From an uncultured Lachnospiraceae bacterium (GTDB taxonomy: Bacteria; Bacillota; Clostridia; Lachnospirales; Lachnospiraceae): a DNA stretch of 35,419 nt. Positions 16,902-25,073 of this stretch are shown one piece after another. The stretch is taken from the NCBI GenBank assembly GCA_905201915.1, contig CAJKQE010000018.1, forward strand, positions 1 through 35,419. Direction: 5' to 3'. Numbering within the stretch: the stretch's first letter is position 1; every line of letters begins with the position of its first letter. The position numbers and the translations under genes were made by a program. The notes under the pieces are model-generated. The model had not been told where the DNA came from and made no database searches. It saw only the letters and a list, made by a program, of their open reading frames with translations.

Positions 16902-16912
16902 ACATTTGTTCT
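16899..16912 (-). promoter_or_regulatory. LexA (SOS) box overlapping the uvrA -35
   Basis: The minus strand reads AGAACAAATGTTTG. Against the Bacillus SOS consensus CGAACRNRYGTTYC it matches 12 of 14 positions, including the full GAAC-N4-GTTY core. It overlaps the -35 hexamer by three bases, a suitable place for repression. uvrA is a known SOS gene in Gram-positive bacteria. Confidence 0.65.
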
Positions 16913-16939
16913 ATTTCTTTTTAATAGGCACAACGCAGA

Positions 16940-16970
16940 AAACTGCCGGCACCTTAAACGCCGGCAGTTT
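16940..16970 (-). terminator. Terminator hairpin overlapping the end of the CBS-domain gene
   Basis: AAACTGCCGGC (16940-16950) and GCCGGCAGTTT (16960-16970) form a perfect 11-bp GC-rich stem. The upstream arm in minus-strand RNA encodes the last residues (ETAG), and the stop codon lies in the loop. A short U-run follows. It separates the CBS gene from uvrA. Confidence 0.7.
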
Positions 16971-17391
16971 CTTTCTCTTTCGTATCTTCTCTTTTACATG
17001 AGGAACAAATATACTGCATAATATCCCGTCTGGTAACAATCCCAATAAAATTTTTCTGATCATCTACCACCGGAACAAAATTCTGCCTCATTGCTTTATC
17101 AAGCAAATCCTCCATATCTGAGTCCACACGTATCGGTTTATAATCTGTTCTTCTTTCAAAGGAAGTAATCGGAACTTCCTCCGCACCTTTTAAATTTAAA
17201 TCAGCCCTATTCTTTAATCCCCATAACAGGTCACCTTCCGTAATCGTACCTGTATATTTTCCCCGCTCATTAATAATCGGAATACATGAATATTTATGAT
17301 ATTCCATTTTTTCCAATACTTGTCTAAGACTAAAAGTATCATAAATATATGCAACGTCTACTTTGGGGGTAAGAAAAAACAAAATATTCAT
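16954..17391 (-). CDS. Stand-alone protein with two CBS domains
   Basis: The 145-residue cytoplasmic protein consists of little more than two CBS domains (about 10-65 and 78-132), the adenosine-nucleotide-sensing module. The first domain ends in YTGTITEGDLLWGL, and the second holds FVPVVDDQKNFIGIVTRRDI. A short tail has a C-x2-C pair (CSSCK). GGGGAGG lies 6 bases before the ATG. The regulated partner is not evident: the neighbours are hemW upstream and uvrA downstream, and a terminator follows. The 99-bp gap to hemW contains no promoter I would defend. Confidence 0.85.
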   Translation of the reverse strand: MNILFFLTPKVDVAYIYDTFSLRQVLEKMEYHKYSCIPIINERGKYTGTITEGDLLWGLKNRADLNLKGAEEVPITSFERRTDYKPIRVDSDMEDLLDKAMRQNFVPVVDDQKNFIGIVTRRDIMQYICSSCKREDTKEKETAGV

Positions 17392-17490
17392 ACCATTCCT
17401 CCCCTGTTTTTTCTGTTCTTATTCTGCCACAGAAAAACACAAAAATCCAGAACAAAAGAATTAAACTTTATTAAAATTCCATAAACTTAT

Positions 17491-18636
17491 TTACAAATCA
17501 AACAAAAATTCTGACAAAACCATATTACTTAAAAGAGTTCCTTCTTCTGAAAGAAAAATTCTGTCTTTATGTTCCAGCAGCATACCATTTTCCAGACATT
17601 TATGTAAAGCTTTTTCATAAACCATATCCATCTCTCTGCCAAAAGTACGTCTAAATTCCTTTTTAGAAACACCTCTTGTCTTACGAAGTCCCAAAAACAT
17701 AAATTCTTCCATCTGACGTGGTTCTTCCAAAAACTGAACATCTTCCCGCATGGTTTTCGGCTGAGTACAGCGCTCCAAATATGTTTTCATATCTTTTGTA
17801 TTGCTCATACGAATATTCCGCACCATAGACGCAGCACCTAAGCCTAAGCCTAAATAGTCCCCACGTTCCCAGTATTTCAGATTATGCCTGGATTCCTTAC
17901 CCGATTTTGTATAATTAGAAATTTCATACTGCTCATAGCCGGCTTCTTTTAAAAATTTACCTGTCCAAAGATAAATTTCTCTGCTTGTCTCTTCATCAGG
18001 CAAAAGTTCAGGATGCTCTGCATACTTTTCATAAAAAGGAGTGCCTTCTTCAATAATAAGCTGATACACAGAAATATGTTCTGGTTTTTGCGCTGTTGCT
18101 GTTTCTAATTCTTTTTTCCAATCCTGCAAAGTCTGCCCCGGTATGGAAGAAATCAAATCCAAACTGATGTTATCAAATCCAACTTTTCTTGCCAGTTCAT
18201 AACTTCCCACAAAATCCTGATAGGTATGAATTCTGCCCAAAAGTCTGAGTTTTTCATTATTTACTGATTGCAGTCCCATGCTCAAACGGTTCACTCCGTT
18301 TTCCTTATAGCACTGTAATTTTTCTTCATTTACTGTTCCTGGGTTTATCTCTATGGTAATCTCCGGTCTTTTCTCTAATTCAAATACTTCATAAACTTTC
18401 TGAAGAATACGCTCCATCTGCTTCGGTAAAAGAACAGATGGTGTGCCTCCCCCAATAAATACAGTTGATACACGATATCCTTTTGCAAATTCCCTATAAC
18501 TTTCAATCTCCAAAAGCAGTGCCTCTACATACTGCTCCCGTTCTTCCTCTCCCGCACTCCAGGAAAGGAAATCACAGTATTCACACTTCCTTGCACAAAA
18601 AGGAATATGAATATAAAGTCCCAAATCTTTTTTCAT
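17491..18636 (-). CDS. hemW: HemW, radical SAM heme chaperone
   Basis: This family was formerly called oxygen-independent coproporphyrinogen oxidase-like; HemW binds heme and inserts it into respiratory enzymes. The 381-residue protein opens with YIHIPFCARKCEYCDF, placing the [4Fe-4S] cysteines at 14, 18 and 21. A fourth cysteine adjacent to this motif, as in HemN, is not seen, which fits HemW. The glycine-rich FIGGGTPS motif is at about 60. It follows lepA by 20 bp, the common lepA-hemW arrangement of Firmicutes. The hrcA-grpE-dnaK block that often follows is absent here. Confidence 0.93.
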   Translation of the reverse strand: MKKDLGLYIHIPFCARKCEYCDFLSWSAGEEEREQYVEALLLEIESYREFAKGYRVSTVFIGGGTPSVLLPKQMERILQKVYEVFELEKRPEITIEINPGTVNEEKLQCYKENGVNRLSMGLQSVNNEKLRLLGRIHTYQDFVGSYELARKVGFDNISLDLISSIPGQTLQDWKKELETATAQKPEHISVYQLIIEEGTPFYEKYAEHPELLPDEETSREIYLWTGKFLKEAGYEQYEISNYTKSGKESRHNLKYWERGDYLGLGLGAASMVRNIRMSNTKDMKTYLERCTQPKTMREDVQFLEEPRQMEEFMFLGLRKTRGVSKKEFRRTFGREMDMVYEKALHKCLENGMLLEHKDRIFLSEEGTLLSNMVLSEFLFDL

Positions 18637-18656
18637 ACAATACCTTCCCCAATCTC

Positions 18657-20471
18657 TTATTTATCATCTAATTTTAATACACTCATAAATGCTTTCTGTG
18701 GGATTTCTACATTTCCAATCTGGCGCATACGTTTCTTACCTTCCTTCTGTTTTTCCAGAAGTTTTCTCTTACGGGAAATATCACCACCGTAACATTTTGC
18801 CAATACGTCTTTACGCATTGCTTTTACAGTTTCTCTGGCAATAATTTTACTTCCCACTGCTGCCTGAATCGGAATTTCAAAAAGCTGCCTTGGAATTTCT
18901 TCTTTAAGTTTCTCACACATTTTGCGTCCTCTCTCGTAAGCAGAACCTGCAAATACAATAAAGGACAAGGCATCCACTTCTTCTTTATTTACCAGAATAT
19001 CCAGTTTTACCAAATCACTCTGCTCATAGCCCAGCATCTCATAATCAAAAGAAGCATATCCTCTTGAACGTGATTTTAAGGCATCAAAAAAATCATAGAT
19101 AATTTCATTCAGCGGCAGATGATAATGAAGAAGAGCACGAGTAGTTTCCATGTATTCCATTCCCTGATACTGTCCTCTTCTTTCCTGACACAAGTCCATA
19201 ATTGGTCCGATAAACTCTGTAGTTACCATAATTTCTGCCTTTACCATAGGCTCCTCCATATAGTCGATTTCAGACGGATCTGGAAGATTTGACGGATTGG
19301 TAAGGTCAATCACTTCTCCATTCGTTTTATGCACTTTATACACAACTCCCGGAGCTGTTGTAACAAGATCCAGATTATACTCTCTTTCCAGTCTTTCCTG
19401 AATAATTTCCAAATGCAGCAATCCTAAGAAGCCACAACGGAACCCAAATCCAAGAGCAATCGATGTCTCCGGCTCAAAAAACAGAGAAGCATCATTCAAC
19501 TGTAATTTTTCCAAAGCATCTCTCAAATCCTGATATTTTGCACCATCCGCAGGATAAACACCACAGAACACCATTGGATTTACTTTCTTATAACCCGGCA
19601 ATGGCTTTTCACATGGTCGTTCTTCATCTGTAATGGTATCACCTACGCGGGTATCCTTCACATTTTTAATGCTGGCAGTTACATATCCTACCATTCCCGC
19701 AGAAAGTTCCTCACATGGAATAAACTGTCCTGCACCAAAATATCCCACTTCCACAACTTCTTCTACAGCTCCTGTTGCCATCATACGGATTTTTGTACCT
19801 TTACGAACGGTACCTTCCTTAATACGACAAAATACAATAACTCCTTTATATGGGTCATAAATAGAATCAAAAATCAATGCCTGCAAAGGGTTTTCAGGAC
19901 TTCCTGAAGGTGCCGGAATTTTTTCTACAATCTGCTCCAAAACATCTTCAATGTTTAATCCTGTTTTTGCAGAAATCAAAGGTGCATCCTGAGCTTCTAT
20001 TCCGATTACGTCTTCGATTTCATTAATTACTCTTTCCGGTTCTGCACTTGGCAAATCAATTTTATTAATAACAGGAAATACGTCCAAATCATGATCTAAT
20101 GCCAGATATACATTCGCCAGTGTCTGAGCTTCTATTCCCTGAGCAGCATCCACTACCAAAATTGCCCCATCACAAGCCGCCAGACTTCTTGATACCTCAT
20201 AATTAAAGTCCACGTGTCCCGGCGTATCTATTAAATTAAAAATATATTCCTCTCCGTCCTTTGCATGATATACAATACGGACAGCCTGAGATTTTATAGT
20301 AATTCCTCTTTCTCTTTCCAAATCCATATTATCTAAGACCTGCGCCTGCATCTCTCTATCCGTAAGCAGTCCGGTTTTCTCAATAATGCGGTCTGCTAAT
20401 GTAGATTTACCATGGTCAATATGTGCGATAATACAAAAATTACGAATTTTACTCTGTTCGATTGACGGCAT
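18657..20471 (-). CDS. lepA: Elongation factor 4 (LepA)
   Basis: This is a ribosome-binding translational GTPase. The protein has 604 residues from ATG 20471, the family's normal length. GTPase motifs are G1 AHIDHGKST, G2/switch I RERGITI, G3 DTPGH and G4 NKID. The C-terminal LepA-specific part has the conserved KKRMRQIGNVEIPQKAF end. A frame extends nine codons upstream, but GGAGG lies 7 bases before ATG 20471 and the protein then begins MPSIEQSKIRNF, as expected. It is co-transcribed with hemW. Confidence 0.97.
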   Translation of the reverse strand: MPSIEQSKIRNFCIIAHIDHGKSTLADRIIEKTGLLTDREMQAQVLDNMDLERERGITIKSQAVRIVYHAKDGEEYIFNLIDTPGHVDFNYEVSRSLAACDGAILVVDAAQGIEAQTLANVYLALDHDLDVFPVINKIDLPSAEPERVINEIEDVIGIEAQDAPLISAKTGLNIEDVLEQIVEKIPAPSGSPENPLQALIFDSIYDPYKGVIVFCRIKEGTVRKGTKIRMMATGAVEEVVEVGYFGAGQFIPCEELSAGMVGYVTASIKNVKDTRVGDTITDEERPCEKPLPGYKKVNPMVFCGVYPADGAKYQDLRDALEKLQLNDASLFFEPETSIALGFGFRCGFLGLLHLEIIQERLEREYNLDLVTTAPGVVYKVHKTNGEVIDLTNPSNLPDPSEIDYMEEPMVKAEIMVTTEFIGPIMDLCQERRGQYQGMEYMETTRALLHYHLPLNEIIYDFFDALKSRSRGYASFDYEMLGYEQSDLVKLDILVNKEEVDALSFIVFAGSAYERGRKMCEKLKEEIPRQLFEIPIQAAVGSKIIARETVKAMRKDVLAKCYGGDISRKRKLLEKQKEGKKRMRQIGNVEIPQKAFMSVLKLDDK

Positions 20472-20535
20472 ATAATTTCCTCCATAGTCTTCCTTCATGC
20501 TAACATACTAAACATATAAATAGGCATACTAGATA

Positions 20536-20565
20536 AGTATATCATGGCATTCTAAAATTAAGCAA
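20536..20565 (-). promoter_or_regulatory. Promoter of lepA-hemW
   Basis: On the minus strand, TTGCTT (20565-20560) and TATACT (20541-20536) have an 18-bp spacer. The -10 begins immediately after the stop codon of the upstream small membrane protein gene. The leader is about 58 nt. Confidence 0.55.
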
Positions 20566-21024
20566 GATTTTTTCTAGTCTATTTATTTTATTTCGCTTTT
20601 CTTTTGAAAGACAAAAAACAAAGCCTGCCACCGGAATATAATGTATTTTTCCGTTCTTTAGTCTTACCATAAATACTTGTGTAAATTTTAGAAAAGTAAA
20701 AAGAAAAAGAATTACAAATATACCTAAAAATACTTCTTTTGAAAACAGCGACAAACCAATTTGTTTTTCCCAAAACAGTCCTGCCCCTATCCCTATCAAC
20801 ATTATAAAATAGAATAATATATCAACAAAATTTATAAAAAACTTATATTTTCTTTTACACGTTTCAATTTCACCTTTGTTAATAATAAAATCCTTCATCT
20901 TATTTTTATATACAAAACAATCGTAATTTTTATAATTTACATATACGGTTTCCGGTTCAATACAGACATCTACTTTCATTGTCACCGAAGGCGTTTTATG
21001 TATCCAAAATCCCATAATATCCAA
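20542..21024 (-). CDS. Small two-helix membrane protein of unknown function
   Basis: I do not recognise a family. The 160-residue protein has a soluble N-terminal part (1-63) and two hydrophobic helices (about 64-85 and 93-115). A basic C-terminal part follows, with a short PVAGF hydrophobic patch. The start appears to be a TTG at 21024 because AAGGAG lies 8 bases upstream; an internal ATG three codons later has no site. The layout is reminiscent of small proteins with a membrane hairpin and PH-like flanks, but I cannot support that assignment. The gene has its own promoter and is separated from the VWA gene by a strong terminator. Confidence 0.72.
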   Translation of the reverse strand: MDIMGFWIHKTPSVTMKVDVCIEPETVYVNYKNYDCFVYKNKMKDFIINKGEIETCKRKYKFFINFVDILFYFIMLIGIGAGLFWEKQIGLSLFSKEVFLGIFVILFLFTFLKFTQVFMVRLKNGKIHYIPVAGFVFCLSKEKRNKINRLEKILLNFRMP

Positions 21025-21044
21025 GTCTTCATCTCCTTATTTAC

Positions 21045-21074
21045 TATATATACTTCTCTATGTATAACTGACAA
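21045..21074 (-). promoter_or_regulatory. Promoter of the small membrane protein gene
   Basis: On the minus strand, TTGTCA (21074-21069) and TATATA (21050-21045) have an 18-bp spacer. It lies between the terminator of the VWA gene and the TTG start at 21024. Confidence 0.5.
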
Positions 21075-21080
21075 ATCTCA

Positions 21081-21111
21081 AAAAAGCAGATTGACAAGCA
21101 ATCTGCTTTTT
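21081..21111 (-). terminator. Strong terminator after the VWA surface protein gene
   Basis: AAAAAGCAGATTG (21081-21093) pairs perfectly with CAATCTGCTTTTT (21099-21111) around a five-base loop. The T-run is part of the downstream arm on each strand. Confidence 0.88.
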
Positions 21112-21134
21112 GAGCGAATGATACAAAAAGTAAA

Positions 21135-24100
21135 TCAAATTTTTTTAACTCCCTCGAATTTAATCAAATAAATTGGAAGTATACTCTGTAAATAATTTAT
21201 ATTGGCATTTGTATCTTCTTCCTTATACATAAAATATTTAAAAATCCACCTTGTAAGCCACGTATTTTCATTGACAGCATCCTGCATTTGTTTTTCAGCT
21301 TCTAAACGAGCATAGATTAAATTAATAAATTTTGTCAGTTGTTCTTCTGCTGTATTATAAGTTCCATACTCACCGCAAATTACATTCGCTGTTGTTGCAA
21401 TACAATTAAGTTTAAGACATTCTTTTGATACTCCACTTAAATTAAAACAGAAATCCAAAACTCCTACTATCAATTCTGCATATTTTACATACGGTACAAA
21501 TCCTACTAAAAAATGTGCAACTTTCCCAAAAGCAGTAGCGGTAATCCGATCCTGATATCCCAGTTTTTCCCACACAACCGTTGCGCTGTTTTCAAGATCC
21601 TCTTGTAAAACATTTCGAATATCCGCTGCTGCGGTTTTCAAGTCATCATCTGCATTACTATTTATGATTGCATTATAAATATAAATATTTTCTTTCATTA
21701 CTTCAAGCTGACTGATAAACTTCATATATCCATCAAATGTTTCTTTAGCGCTGGATATTACATCTACAACTAAAAATACTGTACCTACTCCATTCATAAC
21801 TTTTCCGACTTTATCTAACTTAACAGAAAGTTTTAAATCTGCTTTAAAGTTACTTATTTCCTGTACTGCATTTTGATATTGTTTATACAAGTCATCGACA
21901 TATTTATAAAAATCATCCTTCGTTTTAAATCCACTACTGCTTGCATTCAAACGCATTCGGTCAAGTTCCAATGCCTTTTTCTGCAAGTCTGCCAAGACTT
22001 CTGCACTATCTTTAGGAATATTCAGAATTTCTCCATAAATATCCGCATAGGCACCAATTAAATTAACCACTTGATTTGAGAAACCATACGCCAAATCTAA
22101 CGCTGCCGCATCATTCTTTTCATCAACAGTTCCTTTTTGAAGCAAATCAAAATAATTGGAAAATTGTTCTTTATACAGCATAGAGTGGTCATAATCTGTT
22201 CCGAATATATGTGTTCCTATCCAGATAGAGCCCTTTTCCAATGCCCCTAGTACTTCAGAATCATAAAATTCTTTATATTTATTTGATACATACAGTGAAG
22301 AATTTTTTATATCTGCCAAATGATTACTATCTATCTCCACGTCTTCTTTCATGGGATCGGTGTGATATTTTTTCACTTCTTCATAATCCGTATGTTCGTC
22401 ATTATCAGAATTAACAAACAACGGTGATGATTTCATATATGCATATACTTTTGTTCCGTCACTTGATAATTTTACTTCTAATTCTTCTCCATTTAAAAGT
22501 CCGTCACCATCATAGTCTGCATTTGCCTGAATTTCTTCATAACTTGCAATTCCAAACACTCTGCTTCCTGAACCAATTCTTAACTTTCCATCAACCAATA
22601 ATTTTGTATAATAATCAGAAATACCATCATTGTTAGAATCTGTGACATAATCTATGGTTTCTCCTGCGGTTGACTCATAAATACCTAAAAGTTCATCTGC
22701 ATCCGAAGCAAAATAGTATTTTCCTCCGGTATCATTCGCAATTCTTTGCAGAAGACTCTCATCTACACCGCTTCCAAGTCCAATAGTATAAATCTGGATA
22801 TCATTTTCAACAGCACTTTCAGAACAAGAATCATTATAATATCCTTCACCATCTGTCAGCAAAATAATAAATTTATATTTTGAAGATGAAATTTCATCAC
22901 TTGTCAAAATATCAATCCCTGTTGAAACAGGCTCAGCTAAATCTGTACCTCCTGAACTATCAATATTGTCAATTGCTGTTTTTATCTGTTCTTTATCATT
23001 TGTCAAAGCACATGTTACAGAAGCATAATCGTCAAAGTCCACAATAGCTGCTCTGTCATTTTCTCCCAGTTTATCTGCAAATAACTTGGCTGCTTCCTTT
23101 CTTAGTCCCTCCCTGTCATTATTGTCCATACTTCCTGAAGAATCGATTGCTAAAACAACATCTAAGCCTTTCTTCTGATCTTCACCTGTGTATTCCGGAG
23201 GTTTTATTTCTGACATCCATATCTCCTCAAAACTTGTTTTATTCAACAATACATAGGTTGAAAAATGCTCTAATACAGCAGTCGCAACATTACCTGATAC
23301 TTCTGTTGGTAATTCTTCTAATTCTTTTGTTTGCTCATTAAAATAGTAAATTGCTGGATTGAACCCTTCAAGAGCAAGTAAACTTTCATCAAATGTCATG
23401 GATAGTTTTGCTGTTTCAAATGTTCCTTCCATTTTAAAATCATACGCTTCTCCAATATAACCCGGAGTTGTATTATTCAAATAATGGTTAGAAACTGTAG
23501 TCACTTCTAATGACTTCAATGATTTTCTTGGGGCTTTAATATCCAAATCCACCTCAATATCTGCCCCATAGATAGAAAGAGCTTCATTATCAAAGGATTT
23601 CTCTATCACTTCATCAGGATTTTCAGCAACAAGAGGGTTTGTTCCATTATGATATTCATCATAATCACTCTCACCATCTCCATCCGTGTCTGCTTTTAAT
23701 GGATCAGTTCCAATTTCTTTTTCAAGACTGTCCTCTAGTCCTTCATAATCAGAATCCTTTGTAATCGGATTTAAACCGTTATTTACTTCCTCTTTATTTG
23801 AAATTCCATCTCCGTCTAAATCTTCATCTCCATCATTTGTTCCATCTTTATCGCTGTCGCTCTCTAAAGGATTTGTACCAAAAATATTGGTTTCTTTATC
23901 ATCTGTTAATCCATCTCCATCCGTATCTGCCTTCTCTTTATCTGTTCCATAAAAATCTTCTTCAGCATCTGTTAATCCGTCTCCATCCGTATCTGTATTG
24001 TCTGATGTATTAACCCAGCATGCATAAATTGTAATAGAACTATTAATTTCCTGTGAAAAATCGAACTCTTTACTACATTCTTTATCTGCATACCAACCTG

Positions 24101-24878
24101 CAAATCCGAATCCCTCTTTTGTTGGAATATCTGGAAAAACAACATGTCCGCCTTTCTTTACATTCTGACTTGCAATTTCACTTCCACCATTTGTTTCAAA
24201 TGTTACTGTATATGTAGATTGATCATTTTCTAAATTTTGATAACCGACTACTGCTTTCAGGCTTATTTCTTTTCCTCCAACCTGAACAACTTCTTCTATT
24301 TCGATTTTTTTCACCTCAGCTTCTGCAGCGTATGTTTCTGTTGTAGGATATACACTGCTTGTCCCAACTATTGTGACACATAATAAAATCGATAATAATT
24401 TTTTCCCTTTCTTCTTTTTTATCAAAACTACAGCTATTGCACCAAAAGAAGCTATCGATAACATACTCCAAAATATAATATTATTGTCATCTCCTGTCTT
24501 TGTAGGTGATGCATTGTTAGGTTTTTTTTCTTTGTCAGTCCCTGCCTTTTTTTCTGCACTGTATGTAATTTTGAGTGTAAGTGTTTCTCCCGCTTTTAAA
24601 GTCTCTGCTTTTTTTACAGCTTCTGTATCCTTTGCGAGTTTATATCCCTCTGGAACCATTCCTTCCAACGATACATTACTCACAACAAAATTATTTGTAT
24701 TTTTAATCGTCAACGTTGCAACAATTTCATCACCCTGACTATATTTTTCCTTATCAGACGTCAAAGTGATTTCTAATCCATCCTGCACCTTTGTTGCTGC
24801 AAATACCGGAATATTTAAAATTCCAATACATATCATTACAACAAGTAAAATCACTGATAGTTTTTTCTTTCTTTTCAT
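21135..24878 (-). CDS. Large secreted/surface protein: double signal region, InlB-type repeat, TSP3-like Ca repeats, VWA domain
   Basis: The protein has 1247 residues. Domains in order: signal peptide (1-28); a DUF11-like beta domain (about 33-107); a segment resembling a cell-wall sorting signal (TKTGDDNN at 126-133, hydrophobic 134-153, then KKKKGKK); a second signal-peptide-like helix (160-178, then AEA at 185-187); an InlB B-repeat-like domain (about 222-289); five Asp-rich TSP3-like calcium repeats (295-418); a beta region (430-545); and a VWA domain (about 571-735) with intact MIDAS residues (DSSGS 579-583, GGTDL 643-647, TDGEG 675-679). More scattered Ca-type repeats follow (747-757, 788-800, 823-842). 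The last 390 residues are mostly helical with two hydrophobic stretches (1028-1043, 1119-1146) and match nothing I know. No C-terminal sorting signal is present. GGGAGG lies 8 bases before the ATG. Role inferred: adhesion or surface binding. Confidence 0.85.
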   Translation of the reverse strand: MKRKKKLSVILLVVMICIGILNIPVFAATKVQDGLEITLTSDKEKYSQGDEIVATLTIKNTNNFVVSNVSLEGMVPEGYKLAKDTEAVKKAETLKAGETLTLKITYSAEKKAGTDKEKKPNNASPTKTGDDNNIIFWSMLSIASFGAIAVVLIKKKKGKKLLSILLCVTIVGTSSVYPTTETYAAEAEVKKIEIEEVVQVGGKEISLKAVVGYQNLENDQSTYTVTFETNGGSEIASQNVKKGGHVVFPDIPTKEGFGFAGWYADKECSKEFDFSQEINSSITIYACWVNTSDNTDTDGDGLTDAEEDFYGTDKEKADTDGDGLTDDKETNIFGTNPLESDSDKDGTNDGDEDLDGDGISNKEEVNNGLNPITKDSDYEGLEDSLEKEIGTDPLKADTDGDGESDYDEYHNGTNPLVAENPDEVIEKSFDNEALSIYGADIEVDLDIKAPRKSLKSLEVTTVSNHYLNNTTPGYIGEAYDFKMEGTFETAKLSMTFDESLLALEGFNPAIYYFNEQTKELEELPTEVSGNVATAVLEHFSTYVLLNKTSFEEIWMSEIKPPEYTGEDQKKGLDVVLAIDSSGSMDNNDREGLRKEAAKLFADKLGENDRAAIVDFDDYASVTCALTNDKEQIKTAIDNIDSSGGTDLAEPVSTGIDILTSDEISSSKYKFIILLTDGEGYYNDSCSESAVENDIQIYTIGLGSGVDESLLQRIANDTGGKYYFASDADELLGIYESTAGETIDYVTDSNNDGISDYYTKLLVDGKLRIGSGSRVFGIASYEEIQANADYDGDGLLNGEELEVKLSSDGTKVYAYMKSSPLFVNSDNDEHTDYEEVKKYHTDPMKEDVEIDSNHLADIKNSSLYVSNKYKEFYDSEVLGALEKGSIWIGTHIFGTDYDHSMLYKEQFSNYFDLLQKGTVDEKNDAAALDLAYGFSNQVVNLIGAYADIYGEILNIPKDSAEVLADLQKKALELDRMRLNASSSGFKTKDDFYKYVDDLYKQYQNAVQEISNFKADLKLSVKLDKVGKVMNGVGTVFLVVDVISSAKETFDGYMKFISQLEVMKENIYIYNAIINSNADDDLKTAAADIRNVLQEDLENSATVVWEKLGYQDRITATAFGKVAHFLVGFVPYVKYAELIVGVLDFCFNLSGVSKECLKLNCIATTANVICGEYGTYNTAEEQLTKFINLIYARLEAEKQMQDAVNENTWLTRWIFKYFMYKEEDTNANINYLQSILPIYLIKFEGVKKI
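23620..24000. repeat. Coding repeats for TSP3-like calcium-binding units
   Basis: The DNA carries near-identical copies of CATCTCCATCCGTATCTG near 23665, 23915 and 23980. They encode DTDGDGLTD-type units in the VWA protein (residues about 295-420). These repeats could recombine and change the repeat number between strains. Confidence 0.7.
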
Positions 24879-25073
24879 AGCTGTTTCCTCCCTCTTTTGT
24901 TTTCTTACATAACATCTATTAGTTTAGTATACTTCACCACACTACCTTATTCTATGGGCTTTTTTCACAAAAGCAATTTATATTTTTGTTCATTATAACT
25001 ATGAAGAAGAAAAGGGGGTTTTCATACTACAATCTGCTTCACACTATCCTCTAAACTTCCCAAAAAACTCCCT
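24879..25073. other. Intergenic region between spoIIP and the VWA gene
   Basis: This 195-bp AT-rich spacer must hold the VWA gene's promoter. Weak candidates on the minus strand are TTGCTT-16-TAGAAT (24979-24952) and a lone TATACT near 24927-24932. No convincing terminator for spoIIP was found. Confidence 0.35.

Noticed and set aside
17458..17480. Weak GAATT/AATTC hairpin after hemW as a terminator
   Set aside because: Only five AT-rich pairs are secure, with a long loop, so it cannot be supported.
22424..24013. Plus-strand His/Leu-rich frames opposite the VWA gene
   Set aside because: They are the antisense of Asp-rich calcium repeats, which reads as His/Leu/Ser-rich frames by codon complementarity.
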